From: Balneola sp.
GTDB taxonomy: Bacteria; Bacteroidota; Rhodothermia; Balneolales; Balneolaceae
Reading direction: 5' to 3'
Assembly: GCA_002694685.1 (NCBI GenBank)
Contig: NZMW01000010.1
Location: forward strand, 124,001 to 188,000
Length of the DNA: 64,000 nucleotides
Shown here: positions 36,435 to 44,810 of the stretch, one piece after another
Layout: each line of letters opens with the position of its first letter
Numbering within the stretch: the stretch's first letter is position 1
Notes under the pieces: generated by a model
Database searches by the model: none
What the model was told of the DNA's origin: nothing
What the model saw: the letters and a program-made list of their open reading frames with translations, nothing else
Made by a program: the position numbers and the translations under genes

Positions 36435-37312
36435 TGGCAGATCTCTGGATTTCAAATTCATACGCTAAAATTAATTTGGGCCTTAATGTGCTGGAAAGGC
36501 TCGATAATGGTTATCATACCATAGAAACCGGCTTTTGCTTTTTGGAGTGGAATGACCGGTTTGAAGTGAAGCACGCCCCCCGCATGGAATTAGTAATGAG
36601 CGATGAGAAAATTCCTGTGGATGACTCCAATCTAATTGTGAAGGCGCTTAAGTTACTTCAGGATGAAGCCGGACTAAAAGACGAGTTCTACATAGAAGTG
36701 GAGAAGAATATACCGGCAGGTGCGGGCCTGGGTGGCGGAAGCAGTAATGCTGCAACCACGCTCCGGATGATGAATAAAATTGCTAATCTGGGATTGAATC
36801 AGGAAGACTTGATGAGGCTCGGAGGAAAGCTTGGGGCAGATGTGCCATTTTTCATTAAGGGAAAAACAGGCTTCGCAACTGGTTTAGGGGATGAAATTGA
36901 AGAATTAGATATACAGCCTGATGCCTGGGTTGTTACCGTTTTCCCTGATATTGAAAGCAGCACAGCCGAAGCATATCAATATTGTGAACCAAACCCGGAA
37001 CCTGACTTTTCATTGAAGAATGTACTTTTGGATGAAGAGCCCGAAGAATGGAGATATTTGTTAATGAATGACTTGGAAAAAGTCGTATTTCCGCGCCACC
37101 ATTTAGTGGGTAATTTGAAAGATCAGCTGTACGAATTTGGAGCAGAGTATGCCAGTATGAGCGGAAGCGGTTCCAGTGTTTTTGGTGTTTTTAATCAGGA
37201 TTTTGTTGCAATTAATGCCTATGAGTCGTTTCATAAGCTCGGATTTCCGGCAAACCTAACCCGACCCAAATTTGAGCCTGATTTAGGCATTTATGTTAAA
37301 GAAGATGGATAA
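36434..37312 (+). CDS. ispE: 4-diphosphocytidyl-2-C-methyl-D-erythritol kinase
   Basis: IspE is the GHMP kinase of the MEP isoprenoid pathway. The 292-residue protein has SYAKINLGLNVLERLDNGYH at the N-terminus, the ATP loop PAGAGLGGGSSNAA (about 95-108), LGADVPFF and the C-terminal MSGSGSSVFGVF. It overlaps cca by one base. Confidence 0.96.
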   Translation: MADLWISNSYAKINLGLNVLERLDNGYHTIETGFCFLEWNDRFEVKHAPRMELVMSDEKIPVDDSNLIVKALKLLQDEAGLKDEFYIEVEKNIPAGAGLGGGSSNAATTLRMMNKIANLGLNQEDLMRLGGKLGADVPFFIKGKTGFATGLGDEIEELDIQPDAWVVTVFPDIESSTAEAYQYCEPNPEPDFSLKNVLLDEEPEEWRYLLMNDLEKVVFPRHHLVGNLKDQLYEFGAEYASMSGSGSSVFGVFNQDFVAINAYESFHKLGFPANLTRPKFEPDLGIYVKEDG

Positions 37313-37313
37313 T

Positions 37314-37377
37314 GAAAGTTGGAAGTTGATCGGCTGAGGAAGTAAAAATATCGACAGTCTATCAACACTCAACTTTC
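37314..37377. repeat. Inverted repeat between ispE and glgP
   Basis: GAAAGTTG...GTTGAT (37314-37330) and ATCAAC...CAACTTTC (37361-37377) are complementary apart from three central bases, and they enclose 30 bases. It could form a long hairpin; no T-run follows on the plus strand. Confidence 0.6.
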
Positions 37378-37414
37378 AGTTTTCAGAGGATAGAAAAAAT
37401 TAATCAACGATTTT

Positions 37415-39889
37415 ATGAGTAAAAAGAAAACAAATGGAGTGAATATCAGATCCGGAATGGATAAAGATTCACTTCGCGAAGATATTAAATTACACCTGCG
37501 CCATACACTGGCAAAGGATGAATTTTCCACCACAAGCTGGGATAAGTACCGAAGTGTGGCGATGACCATTATGGATCGCCTCAACGACCGCATGCTGGAC
37601 ACACAGCAGCATTTCTATAAAACCAACGCCAAGCGGGTGTACTACCTATCAATGGAGTACTTAATTGGCCGACTGTTGGATAACATGCTGGTAAATCTGG
37701 ATGTGCGTGATACGGTAGCCGACGCGTTAGACGATCTGGGTCTTTCATACGAAGACATTCGTGATGAAGAATGGGATGCCGGACTTGGAAACGGTGGGCT
37801 TGGTCGCCTTGCGGCTTGCTTCCTCGATTCAATGGCAACCTTGGGAATTCCTGCGATTGGGCATGGTATCCGTTATGATTATGGAATTTTTTATCAGAAA
37901 ATTCAGGATGGCTTTCAGGTTGAGCGGCCTGACCTTTGGTTGAAATATGGAAACCCGTGGGATACGGTTCGCCCAAAAGTTCAATATCCCGTAGAATTTT
38001 ATGGAAACCAGGGAACGGTTAAATCCAGCAATGGAAATACCCACTATAATTGGGAAAATACGCACCGTGTAAAAGCGGTAGCCTATGACACTCCTATTCC
38101 GGGATATGATAATGGCATTGTAAACTATCTGAGGTTGTGGAAGGCGGAATCCTCTGCTGGAATTGACCTAAAGAGCTTTAACCAGGGTCAGTACATTGAT
38201 GCGGTTCGTGATAACCAGCTGGAGCAAAATATCTCCCGCGTGCTTTACCCGAACGACAAGGTGTTTGTAGGGCAAGAGCTTAGATTGAAACAGGAATACT
38301 TCCTCGTTTCAGCCTCGATGCAGGATATCATCCGACGCTTCAAGAAGCAGTCCTCAGACTTCACCAAATTTCCTGAAAAAGTATCCATTCAGTGTAACGA
38401 TACCCATCCAAATCTGGCCATTCCAGAGTTGATGCGATATCTGCTTGATGAAGAACACATGGATTGGGAAAAGGCGTGGGATATAACCGTTGAAACGATG
38501 GCATATACCAACCACACCTTACTTCCTGAGGCCTTGGAAAAATGGCCAGTTTCACTGGTTAGAAATCTACTGCCGCGTCATTTACATATCATTTACGAAA
38601 TTAACCGACGCTTCCTGAACGATGTAAAAATTAAGCTGGGTGATGATAAAAATCTCCAAAGCCGAATGAGTATCGTAAGCGAAGGCGAAAACCCGGTTGT
38701 GCATATGGCACATCTTGGAATTGTAGGAGCACGAAAAGTAAACGGAGTAGCAGCTATGCACTCTCGGTTGCTGAAGGACTCGATGTTCAAGGACTTTGAT
38801 GAGATGTATCCGGATAAATTCACCAATAAAACTAATGGAATTACCCCTCGCCGCTGGCTGAAGCAGTGTAATCCAGCGCTTTCCAATTTGATTTCAGATA
38901 AAATAGGAGACGACTGGATTACCGATCTCGATGAACTTAAGAAGATCAACGAGTTTGCAGAAGACAAGACATTCCAGAAGAAGTTTGCTGATATCAAAGT
39001 TGAGAATAAGAAGCGGCTTGCAAAGTATATCAAAGAACATAACAATCTGGATGTAGATCCAAACTCCATGTTTGATATCCAGATTAAACGTATTCATGAG
39101 TACAAGCGGCAGCTGATGGCAGCACTACATGTAATTACACTGTATAACCGCTTGAAAGAAAACCCGGATCTGGATATTTCTCCACGAACCGTGATTTTTG
39201 CCGGTAAAGCTGCTCCGGGATACACGATGGCCAAACTTCATATTAAGCTAATTAACAGCATAGCTGAAGTGGTTAATAACGACCCCGAAGTAAATAAAAA
39301 GCTGAAGTGTGTATTCCTTCAGAACTACAGCGTAACACTGGCTGAGAAACTGATTCCGGCTGCAAATCTATCCGAGCAAATATCAACTGCGGGAATGGAA
39401 GCCTCCGGAACTGGAAACATGAAGTTTGCCCTCAACGGTGCGCTCACCATCGGGACACTTGATGGAGCCAATGTTGAAATCAAGGAAGAGGTGGGCGACG
39501 ACAATATCTTCATCTTTGGGCTGGAAGAAGAAGACGTAGAAGCACTTAGGCGCCAAGGCTACAATCCCTGGGATTACTACAATGCCAATGAGGAATTGAA
39601 GCAGGCGCTAGACCAAATCCGCGAAGGATTCTTTAGTGATGGTGATAAGGAGCTTTTTGAGCCAATAATAAATGCTCTACTTCATCAGGGAGACTACTTT
39701 ATGGTTCTCGCTGACTACGAAGCCTATGTAAACAAGCAGGAAGAAGTTTCTGAATTGTTTAAAGATCAACAAGAGTGGAACCGAAAAGCCATCTTGAATA
39801 CAGCTAATATTGGCAAGTTCTCCAGTGACCGAACCATTAATGATTATAATGATGAGATCTGGAAAGCTCCGAAGGCAGAACTAAAATAA
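37415..39889 (+). CDS. glgP: Glycogen/alpha-glucan phosphorylase
   Basis: The 824-residue PLP enzyme releases glucose-1-phosphate from glycogen or maltodextrins. Family blocks are GLGNGGLGRLAACFLDS, VQCNDTHP-like VSIQCNDTHPNLAIPEL, KRIHEYKRQLMAALH and EASGTGNMKFALNGALTIGT, where the PLP lysine lies. It stands alone after the isoprenoid/tRNA genes; no other glycogen genes are in the window. Confidence 0.97.
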   Translation: MSKKKTNGVNIRSGMDKDSLREDIKLHLRHTLAKDEFSTTSWDKYRSVAMTIMDRLNDRMLDTQQHFYKTNAKRVYYLSMEYLIGRLLDNMLVNLDVRDTVADALDDLGLSYEDIRDEEWDAGLGNGGLGRLAACFLDSMATLGIPAIGHGIRYDYGIFYQKIQDGFQVERPDLWLKYGNPWDTVRPKVQYPVEFYGNQGTVKSSNGNTHYNWENTHRVKAVAYDTPIPGYDNGIVNYLRLWKAESSAGIDLKSFNQGQYIDAVRDNQLEQNISRVLYPNDKVFVGQELRLKQEYFLVSASMQDIIRRFKKQSSDFTKFPEKVSIQCNDTHPNLAIPELMRYLLDEEHMDWEKAWDITVETMAYTNHTLLPEALEKWPVSLVRNLLPRHLHIIYEINRRFLNDVKIKLGDDKNLQSRMSIVSEGENPVVHMAHLGIVGARKVNGVAAMHSRLLKDSMFKDFDEMYPDKFTNKTNGITPRRWLKQCNPALSNLISDKIGDDWITDLDELKKINEFAEDKTFQKKFADIKVENKKRLAKYIKEHNNLDVDPNSMFDIQIKRIHEYKRQLMAALHVITLYNRLKENPDLDISPRTVIFAGKAAPGYTMAKLHIKLINSIAEVVNNDPEVNKKLKCVFLQNYSVTLAEKLIPAANLSEQISTAGMEASGTGNMKFALNGALTIGTLDGANVEIKEEVGDDNIFIFGLEEEDVEALRRQGYNPWDYYNANEELKQALDQIREGFFSDGDKELFEPIINALLHQGDYFMVLADYEAYVNKQEEVSELFKDQQEWNRKAILNTANIGKFSSDRTINDYNDEIWKAPKAELK

Positions 39890-39920
39890 AGTCTGCAGGC
39901 AAATTCAGCAGTAATTTTCA

Positions 39921-39952
39921 AAGAGGTCAGCCATAGGTTGGCCTCTTTTTTT
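39921..39952 (+). terminator. Intrinsic terminator of glgP
   Basis: The stem AGAGGTCA / TGGCCTCT (one G-U) with a 9-base loop is followed by T8. It lies 32 bases after the stop codon. Confidence 0.82.
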
Positions 39953-40027
39953 GAAGTATAAAAAGCGTACTAATTACTGTTTAAGAAAGCTCATGGTTTT
40001 TTATAATTATACATTACATTTCCAGCT

Positions 40028-41053
40028 ATGAAACAAATACCACGAACAACACCAACACAAGTAGATTCTCTGGTCCCCGATAGTGGATTGATAGGAACGG
40101 ATAGTTTGAATATTCCTGACCCGAGGGAGTACTCTATATCTGAAGTATTTATTTATATCTGGGACTTGCTGCAGGTTCAGCTATTTACGCTTCAGAACAC
40201 TCCTGTTACATTTATGAAGCTCTTGGTTTTTGTTCTGTTGCTGGTGGGATTTTCATACTTGGCATCTATTATAAAAGGGGTATTAAATAAGAAAATTCTC
40301 CCGCGTTTCGCCATGGATTCTGGCCTTCGATATACCTTATCCAGAATATCGCAGTATGTTATTGTGGTGATTGGAGTTTTTATCTCTTTTCAGTTTTTAG
40401 GAATAGATATGACGGGGCTAGCCGTTGTATTTGGGTTTTTGTCGGTTGGAATTGGTTTTGGTCTTCAGAACGTGACCTCAAACTTTATATCTGGTTTGAT
40501 AGTGCTTTTCGAACGGCCCATATCAGTTGGCGATCGGGTTATGGTAAATAATATTGAAGGGGACGTGATTGAGATTAATATCCGGGCGACCAAAATCCGA
40601 ACGCTGGATAACATTTCAATCATTGTGCCAAATTCAGAGTTTGTTTCCACCAGCGTGATAAACTATTCGCATGGAGATCCAACCTATCGCCTCGGTATAG
40701 AAGTGGGCGTTTCGTATAGCTCGGATTTAGATATGGTGTTAAAAGCCCTGAAAGAAGTCGCCGAAGAGAATAAGAACGTCTTGAAATCTCCCAAATATGA
40801 CATTCAGTTTAAGGCGTTTGGGGAGTCTTCCTGGGACATGAAGCTTTTAGTCTGGATTGCGGATGTTAAGAATTACCCCAGGATACGAACAGAGATCAAT
40901 AAGGCAATTGTCAGGAAATTCCGTGAATATGAAATTGAAATTCCTTTCCCGCAAAGAGATTTGCATGTACGTTCGGGACTAAACCCCAAAAAAGAAACGA
41001 GACACGGCTCCGAAGACTCGAAGACATCAGAAAAGGAAGACGGTGAGGATTAA
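40028..41053 (+). CDS. Small-conductance mechanosensitive channel (MscS family)
   Basis: The 341-residue protein has three membrane helices (about 58-80, 97-117, 122-150). The pore-lining helix runs into GFGLQNVTSNFISGLIVLFE, followed by ISVGDRV and the beta domain signature ATKIRTLDNISIIVPNSEF. Such channels release osmolytes on hypo-osmotic shock. Its stop shares TTAA with the convergent tonB gene. Confidence 0.93.
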   Translation: MKQIPRTTPTQVDSLVPDSGLIGTDSLNIPDPREYSISEVFIYIWDLLQVQLFTLQNTPVTFMKLLVFVLLLVGFSYLASIIKGVLNKKILPRFAMDSGLRYTLSRISQYVIVVIGVFISFQFLGIDMTGLAVVFGFLSVGIGFGLQNVTSNFISGLIVLFERPISVGDRVMVNNIEGDVIEINIRATKIRTLDNISIIVPNSEFVSTSVINYSHGDPTYRLGIEVGVSYSSDLDMVLKALKEVAEENKNVLKSPKYDIQFKAFGESSWDMKLLVWIADVKNYPRIRTEINKAIVRKFREYEIEIPFPQRDLHVRSGLNPKKETRHGSEDSKTSEKEDGED

Positions 41054-41871
41054 TTAAATACGAACCTAAAGGTAATGGTACCCCACTGTGTTTGCTGAGG
41101 AACACCACCAGGTAATCGGGAAAAACGCCAGGTTCGGAGGGTACTCATTACTTCTCGCTCCAGCTCTGGATTCATTTTTTTAATGGGGATAATGCGTCCT
41201 ACGGTTCCATCCGGACGGACTTCAAAACGAACGGTAATTACACCCTCTGTATTAGAGTTATTTTCCGGGAGAGGCTGGACCATGGGAGCACGATCAATTT
41301 CACCCTCCCATTTTAATTCATAGGGTGAAGTTTTCTCTTCATCATTCCCAATACCCTGATCGGAGTTCATATCACCACGAGCACCATCAACATCTCCGCT
41401 TTCCTTGGCTCCTTCTTGAGCTGTTTGATTTTCTTGGGCAACTGGAGGAATTTCAATTTCTTCTTCCTGAACTTCCGTCTGCTCTTGGTTGGGGTCTATT
41501 TCTTCAGTTTCAGGAGTTTGAACGGCCTCTTCAACAACCTCCTCGACTTGGTCAGGGAGATCAACAGGCTTAGTATTTTCTTCAGTTGGAGTCTGAGGGG
41601 TTTCATCTGGCTCAGGAGCCTCTTCAACGGGCTCATCAGGTTCTACTTCTGAAGGGTTAGGACGTTGGGCAACCTGTTCATTTTTTACTTCAGAATACTC
41701 AGCAAGCTGACCGGTTTTAAATTCTCCAAACTCAACTTCAATGTATGATGGACGAGCATTGCTATTCATATCAAGCGTGAACCAAAGCGAGAAAAGCAGA
41801 AGAACCGTATTAATACCAAGAGTTATATAAAGGGCAAACCGGTCGCTTTCTGTGAATCTTGATCGTGCCAT
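41050..41871 (-). CDS. TonB-family energy transducer
   Basis: The 273-residue protein has one N-terminal membrane helix (about 12-32), a long Pro/Glu-rich spacer (residues 60-160) that can span the periplasm, and a C-terminal TonB domain (GVITVRFEVRPDGTVGRIIP, MSTLRTWRFSRLP). It is last in the operon barrel-HU-HU/SPOR-ExbB-ExbD-TonB and starts 4 bases after exbD. Confidence 0.9.
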   Translation of the reverse strand: MARSRFTESDRFALYITLGINTVLLLFSLWFTLDMNSNARPSYIEVEFGEFKTGQLAEYSEVKNEQVAQRPNPSEVEPDEPVEEAPEPDETPQTPTEENTKPVDLPDQVEEVVEEAVQTPETEEIDPNQEQTEVQEEEIEIPPVAQENQTAQEGAKESGDVDGARGDMNSDQGIGNDEEKTSPYELKWEGEIDRAPMVQPLPENNSNTEGVITVRFEVRPDGTVGRIIPIKKMNPELEREVMSTLRTWRFSRLPGGVPQQTQWGTITFRFVFN

Positions 41872-41875
41872 TATG

Positions 41876-42289
41876 CTAAGAGCCTTGCTCGGTTGCCATT
41901 ACAATTTTGAGGTTTAACGCTTTACTGACATTCATTACGCGAACGGCATCATCTACTTTAGCGTCTTTGTCAGCACGTAATACAACGGTACCCTGTGGCT
42001 TATTATTTCGCGCATTTCTTATAGCTGTGGCTAAAGATCCTCGTGCGGTTAAGTCTCCATCTACATAAAATTGGCCATCTTTAGTTACGGCAACAGAAAT
42101 AAACTGAGGTTCAGTAGCCGCGCTACTTTCCGCTTTTGGTACTTCAACACGAATCCCAAAATTGGTTACAAAAGAGGAAGTAAGTAAGAAGAAAATAAGC
42201 AGTAAGAGCACAATATCCGTCAATGAAGACTGAGAGAAAAGGGATAGAGGCACAAGTTTTTTGTCACCACTTCTAAAATCTCGTCCCAT
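41876..42289 (-). CDS. ExbD/TolR-family proton-channel subunit
   Basis: The 137-residue protein has one membrane helix near the N-terminus with the conserved acidic residue in SLTDIVLLLLIFFLLTSSF, and then the periplasmic ExbD/TolR domain (VAVTKDGQFYVDG, VVLRADKDAKVDDAVRVMN). With ExbB it makes the proton channel that drives TonB. Confidence 0.93.
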   Translation of the reverse strand: MGRDFRSGDKKLVPLSLFSQSSLTDIVLLLLIFFLLTSSFVTNFGIRVEVPKAESSAATEPQFISVAVTKDGQFYVDGDLTARGSLATAIRNARNNKPQGTVVLRADKDAKVDDAVRVMNVSKALNLKIVMATEQGS

Positions 42290-42294
42290 GGTAA

Positions 42295-43002
42295 TTACCC
42301 TTCTTTTTTAGATGCGGGAGATTGTAACAAGTCAAGGAAATCAGCTGAGGCATTCTCAAGTTCGAAAATAGAACGGTTTATTTTACCTAACAGAAAATTG
42401 TAGAAACCATATGCAATCAATCCAACAATTAACCCGGCAGCTGTAGTAATTAGTGCCTCCCAGATACCACCTGCAAGAACGCTGGGGTTTACATTTCCTT
42501 GTAGAGATTGAATATCCATAAAAGCTTCAATCATACCGGTAACAGTTCCTGTAAATCCAAGAAGCGGGGCTACACCAGCAACGGTGGCAAGCCAGTTCAT
42601 TCTTTTTTCAAGAAAGAAGATCTCTTTTTTACCAGCATTGTCGATAGCATCTTCGATATCGCGAATTGGGCGGCCTAAGCGCTTAATACCGGCTTTAATA
42701 ATTCGGGCAATAGGTTTGTCAAACTCATCGCAATAATCCATTGCATTGGAAGCCCCGCCCTTACCGGATTTAAGCATACTTTCGATGGTGGCCAAGAATT
42801 TTTCAGGCTCTACGTGAGATTTATTTAAAGCAATCCAGCGTTCTGCAATCACATAACAAGCTATTGCAAAGAGGAGAAAAATAGGAATCATTAAGATTCC
42901 GCCTTCTAACATGAGGTCAAAAAATGAGACAGTCTCTTCCTGCATATTAATGAGAGAGTCTGCCGGCATGGTGTCCTGCAAAAAAATCAGCAATTGGTGC
43001 AT
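42295..43002 (-). CDS. ExbB/TolQ/MotA-family proton-channel subunit
   Basis: The 235-residue protein has three membrane helices (about 25-50, 135-160, 180-205). The family core is RMNWLATVAGVAPLLGFTGT followed by VTGMIEAF and ALITTAAGLIVGLIAYGFYN. It lies between the SPOR gene and exbD. Confidence 0.94.
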   Translation of the reverse strand: MHQLLIFLQDTMPADSLINMQEETVSFFDLMLEGGILMIPIFLLFAIACYVIAERWIALNKSHVEPEKFLATIESMLKSGKGGASNAMDYCDEFDKPIARIIKAGIKRLGRPIRDIEDAIDNAGKKEIFFLEKRMNWLATVAGVAPLLGFTGTVTGMIEAFMDIQSLQGNVNPSVLAGGIWEALITTAAGLIVGLIAYGFYNFLLGKINRSIFELENASADFLDLLQSPASKKEG

Positions 43003-43016
43003 GTAGATGATGATGT

Positions 43017-44603
43017 TTATTTAATTTTAGTAATAAAATAGTTTTCTGAAAATGGAGACTCGAGCGTTTCTGCCGCTAAAGCCGCTGTCCTCAACGATTC
43101 AAACTGCCCTAAACTTACGCGCCAGAGCTGTCCATATTGTTGAGATGGAATAGAAGCTAAAAGAGCTCGGTAGCCATCGTTATTAAGTTCATTTAATTTT
43201 GCCCGGGCACTTTCTTCTTTACTTAAAGAGAAAACGACAATGGTGTAACCGTCATTTGCCGCAGAGGTCGAAACTCCGCGCAGTCCATATTTGGGCTGAC
43301 CGTCTGGGGCAGTCGCACTACTCTCTGATACTTGAGTCTCAGTCGGTTGTTCCGCAGCGGGCTGTTCCTCACCTGGCTGAGGCTCTGCAGGTTGTGAGGG
43401 CTCCTGATTTTCAGGCTCGGTTTCTTGAACAGGCGGCGTTGATTCTTGCTGAACAGGTTGCTGAGTTTGTGGAGCCGGTTGTTGAGGTTGAGTGGCAGCA
43501 ATCTGAGGCTCCGGAGTAACACCAGGAATATTCACGACCCCAAAGTATCCAAGTGCATATGTGCCGCCAGCAAAAATCACAATAATAAGAATAACCCATA
43601 ATAAAACGGGGCTAGCGGTATCCCGAGAAGGTTTAGTGCGCTTCGAACTGGCACTGTCGTCTTCCTCTTCTGTTGAATCTTCTTGTGCCTCTTCCTCGCG
43701 CTTCTTTTTAGCCGCATCGGAAGCAAGGTTGGTAATCACGGGGACAACCTCTTCTTTATCGTTCGAATCATCAGGCTCATCTTCTAAGGATTCGAAAGGG
43801 TCATCATCAAAATCTTCTTCCTCTTCAGCAAAAACGTCCTTTAGGTCGTCTTTTGAATCTTCAATTTTCTCATCACTTAGCTGCTTATTTATCTGAGCTT
43901 CTAAATCATCCTCATCGTCAGATTCTGCAAAGATGTTGTCTAAATCATCGTCATCCTCTTCCTCAGCTTGTGGAGCAGGGTCTTCTTTTTTATCACCTAA
44001 AAGTCCCGAAAACATGCCGGCGTCCGAGTCATCTTTGTAGGTATCAATTCCCCACTTATCAGGGCCGGGACTTTCTGTTTCTAAATCTTCTTCATTTTCA
44101 TCGGTTTCTTCGTCAGCTAAGTCAAATGGAGCATCCTCCTCTTCCCCAGCTTCCAAATCTTCATGCTCTTCTTCACCTTCGTCCTGTGTTGGCACATCAA
44201 GAGAAAAAGAAGCATCAGGATCTTCAACTTCATCATCACCATCTTCGTCATCTAATAATCCGCCGAAAGGGTCATCCTCATCACCAGAATCACTGTCCGT
44301 TGCTATTTCCGGATCGTCTTCTGTAGAGTCCTCGTCAGACACAGAACCTGATTCCAGCTCAATGGGCTCCATCCCTACATACTTATAATTAATTTCGGTA
44401 GCCAGCTCATCAGCGGGGATAAATATGACGTTATTCCCAATTCCGCTAAAAACACCAAGCCCGTCCACTTCATAGGCATCGCCTTCAGCAATCGCCTCTT
44501 GAATTTCTGCTACAAGCTCTGAAAGTTGCTCTTCAACTTTATCCTTCTCAATCCCCGAAGCATCGGTCAATAATTCAACTAATTTTGAATGATCTATATG
44601 CAT
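43017..44603 (-). CDS. HU-like / transmembrane / SPOR-domain protein
   Basis: The 528-residue protein has an N-terminal HU/IHF-like (CCDC81-type) domain (1-85, with EVDGLGVFSGIGNNVIFIPA), a very acidic low-complexity stretch (86-325), one membrane helix (333-355), a Pro/Gln-rich periplasmic linker (360-435) and a C-terminal SPOR domain (about 450-528). SPOR domains bind denuded peptidoglycan at division sites. The order implies an HU-like head in the cytoplasm and a cell-wall anchor outside, a possible bridge between nucleoid and septum. That role is inference from domain order and related proteins in Bacteroidota. Confidence 0.85.
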   Translation of the reverse strand: MHIDHSKLVELLTDASGIEKDKVEEQLSELVAEIQEAIAEGDAYEVDGLGVFSGIGNNVIFIPADELATEINYKYVGMEPIELESGSVSDEDSTEDDPEIATDSDSGDEDDPFGGLLDDEDGDDEVEDPDASFSLDVPTQDEGEEEHEDLEAGEEEDAPFDLADEETDENEEDLETESPGPDKWGIDTYKDDSDAGMFSGLLGDKKEDPAPQAEEEDDDDLDNIFAESDDEDDLEAQINKQLSDEKIEDSKDDLKDVFAEEEEDFDDDPFESLEDEPDDSNDKEEVVPVITNLASDAAKKKREEEAQEDSTEEEDDSASSKRTKPSRDTASPVLLWVILIIVIFAGGTYALGYFGVVNIPGVTPEPQIAATQPQQPAPQTQQPVQQESTPPVQETEPENQEPSQPAEPQPGEEQPAAEQPTETQVSESSATAPDGQPKYGLRGVSTSAANDGYTIVVFSLSKEESARAKLNELNNDGYRALLASIPSQQYGQLWRVSLGQFESLRTAALAAETLESPFSENYFITKIK

Positions 44604-44606
44604 AAC

Positions 44607-44804
44607 CTACCCCTTATTTTCAGCTGTAAATTCAACAGTATCTTTTGGCGGGACCATCACATTGGTGCCATCCGGCTTTTTTTCTTGTTTCTGATTGTGA
44701 TGAACCGCCTTAAATGTACCCAGTCCGTCTATTTCTACGGAGTTTTTCATGATAATTTGATCACGAATGATAATCCCCAAAGTTTCTAAAAATTCGTTTG
44801 TCAT
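44607..44804 (-). CDS. Stand-alone HU/IHF-like small protein
   Basis: The 65-residue protein resembles the end of an HU-type domain (SVEIDGLGTFKAVHHNQKQE and then VPPKDTVEFTAENKG). It shares the E-I/V-D-G-L-G-x-F core with the N-terminus of the next gene, 3 bases away. It may be a partner for that protein. It is shorter than classical HU (about 90), so the helical half is reduced. Confidence 0.75.
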   Translation of the reverse strand: MTNEFLETLGIIIRDQIIMKNSVEIDGLGTFKAVHHNQKQEKKPDGTNVMVPPKDTVEFTAENKG

Positions 44805-44810
44805 AATATT

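Noticed and set aside
41325-41652. Tandem DNA repeat inside tonB resembling an array
   Set aside because: The pattern is codon repetition for the Pro/Glu-rich TonB spacer, not regular repeat-spacer units; no CRISPR array is present in the window.
43199-44326. Open frames on the plus strand across the HU/SPOR gene
   Set aside because: They are composition shadows of the acidic and Pro/Gln-rich repeats on the minus strand and match no protein pattern.
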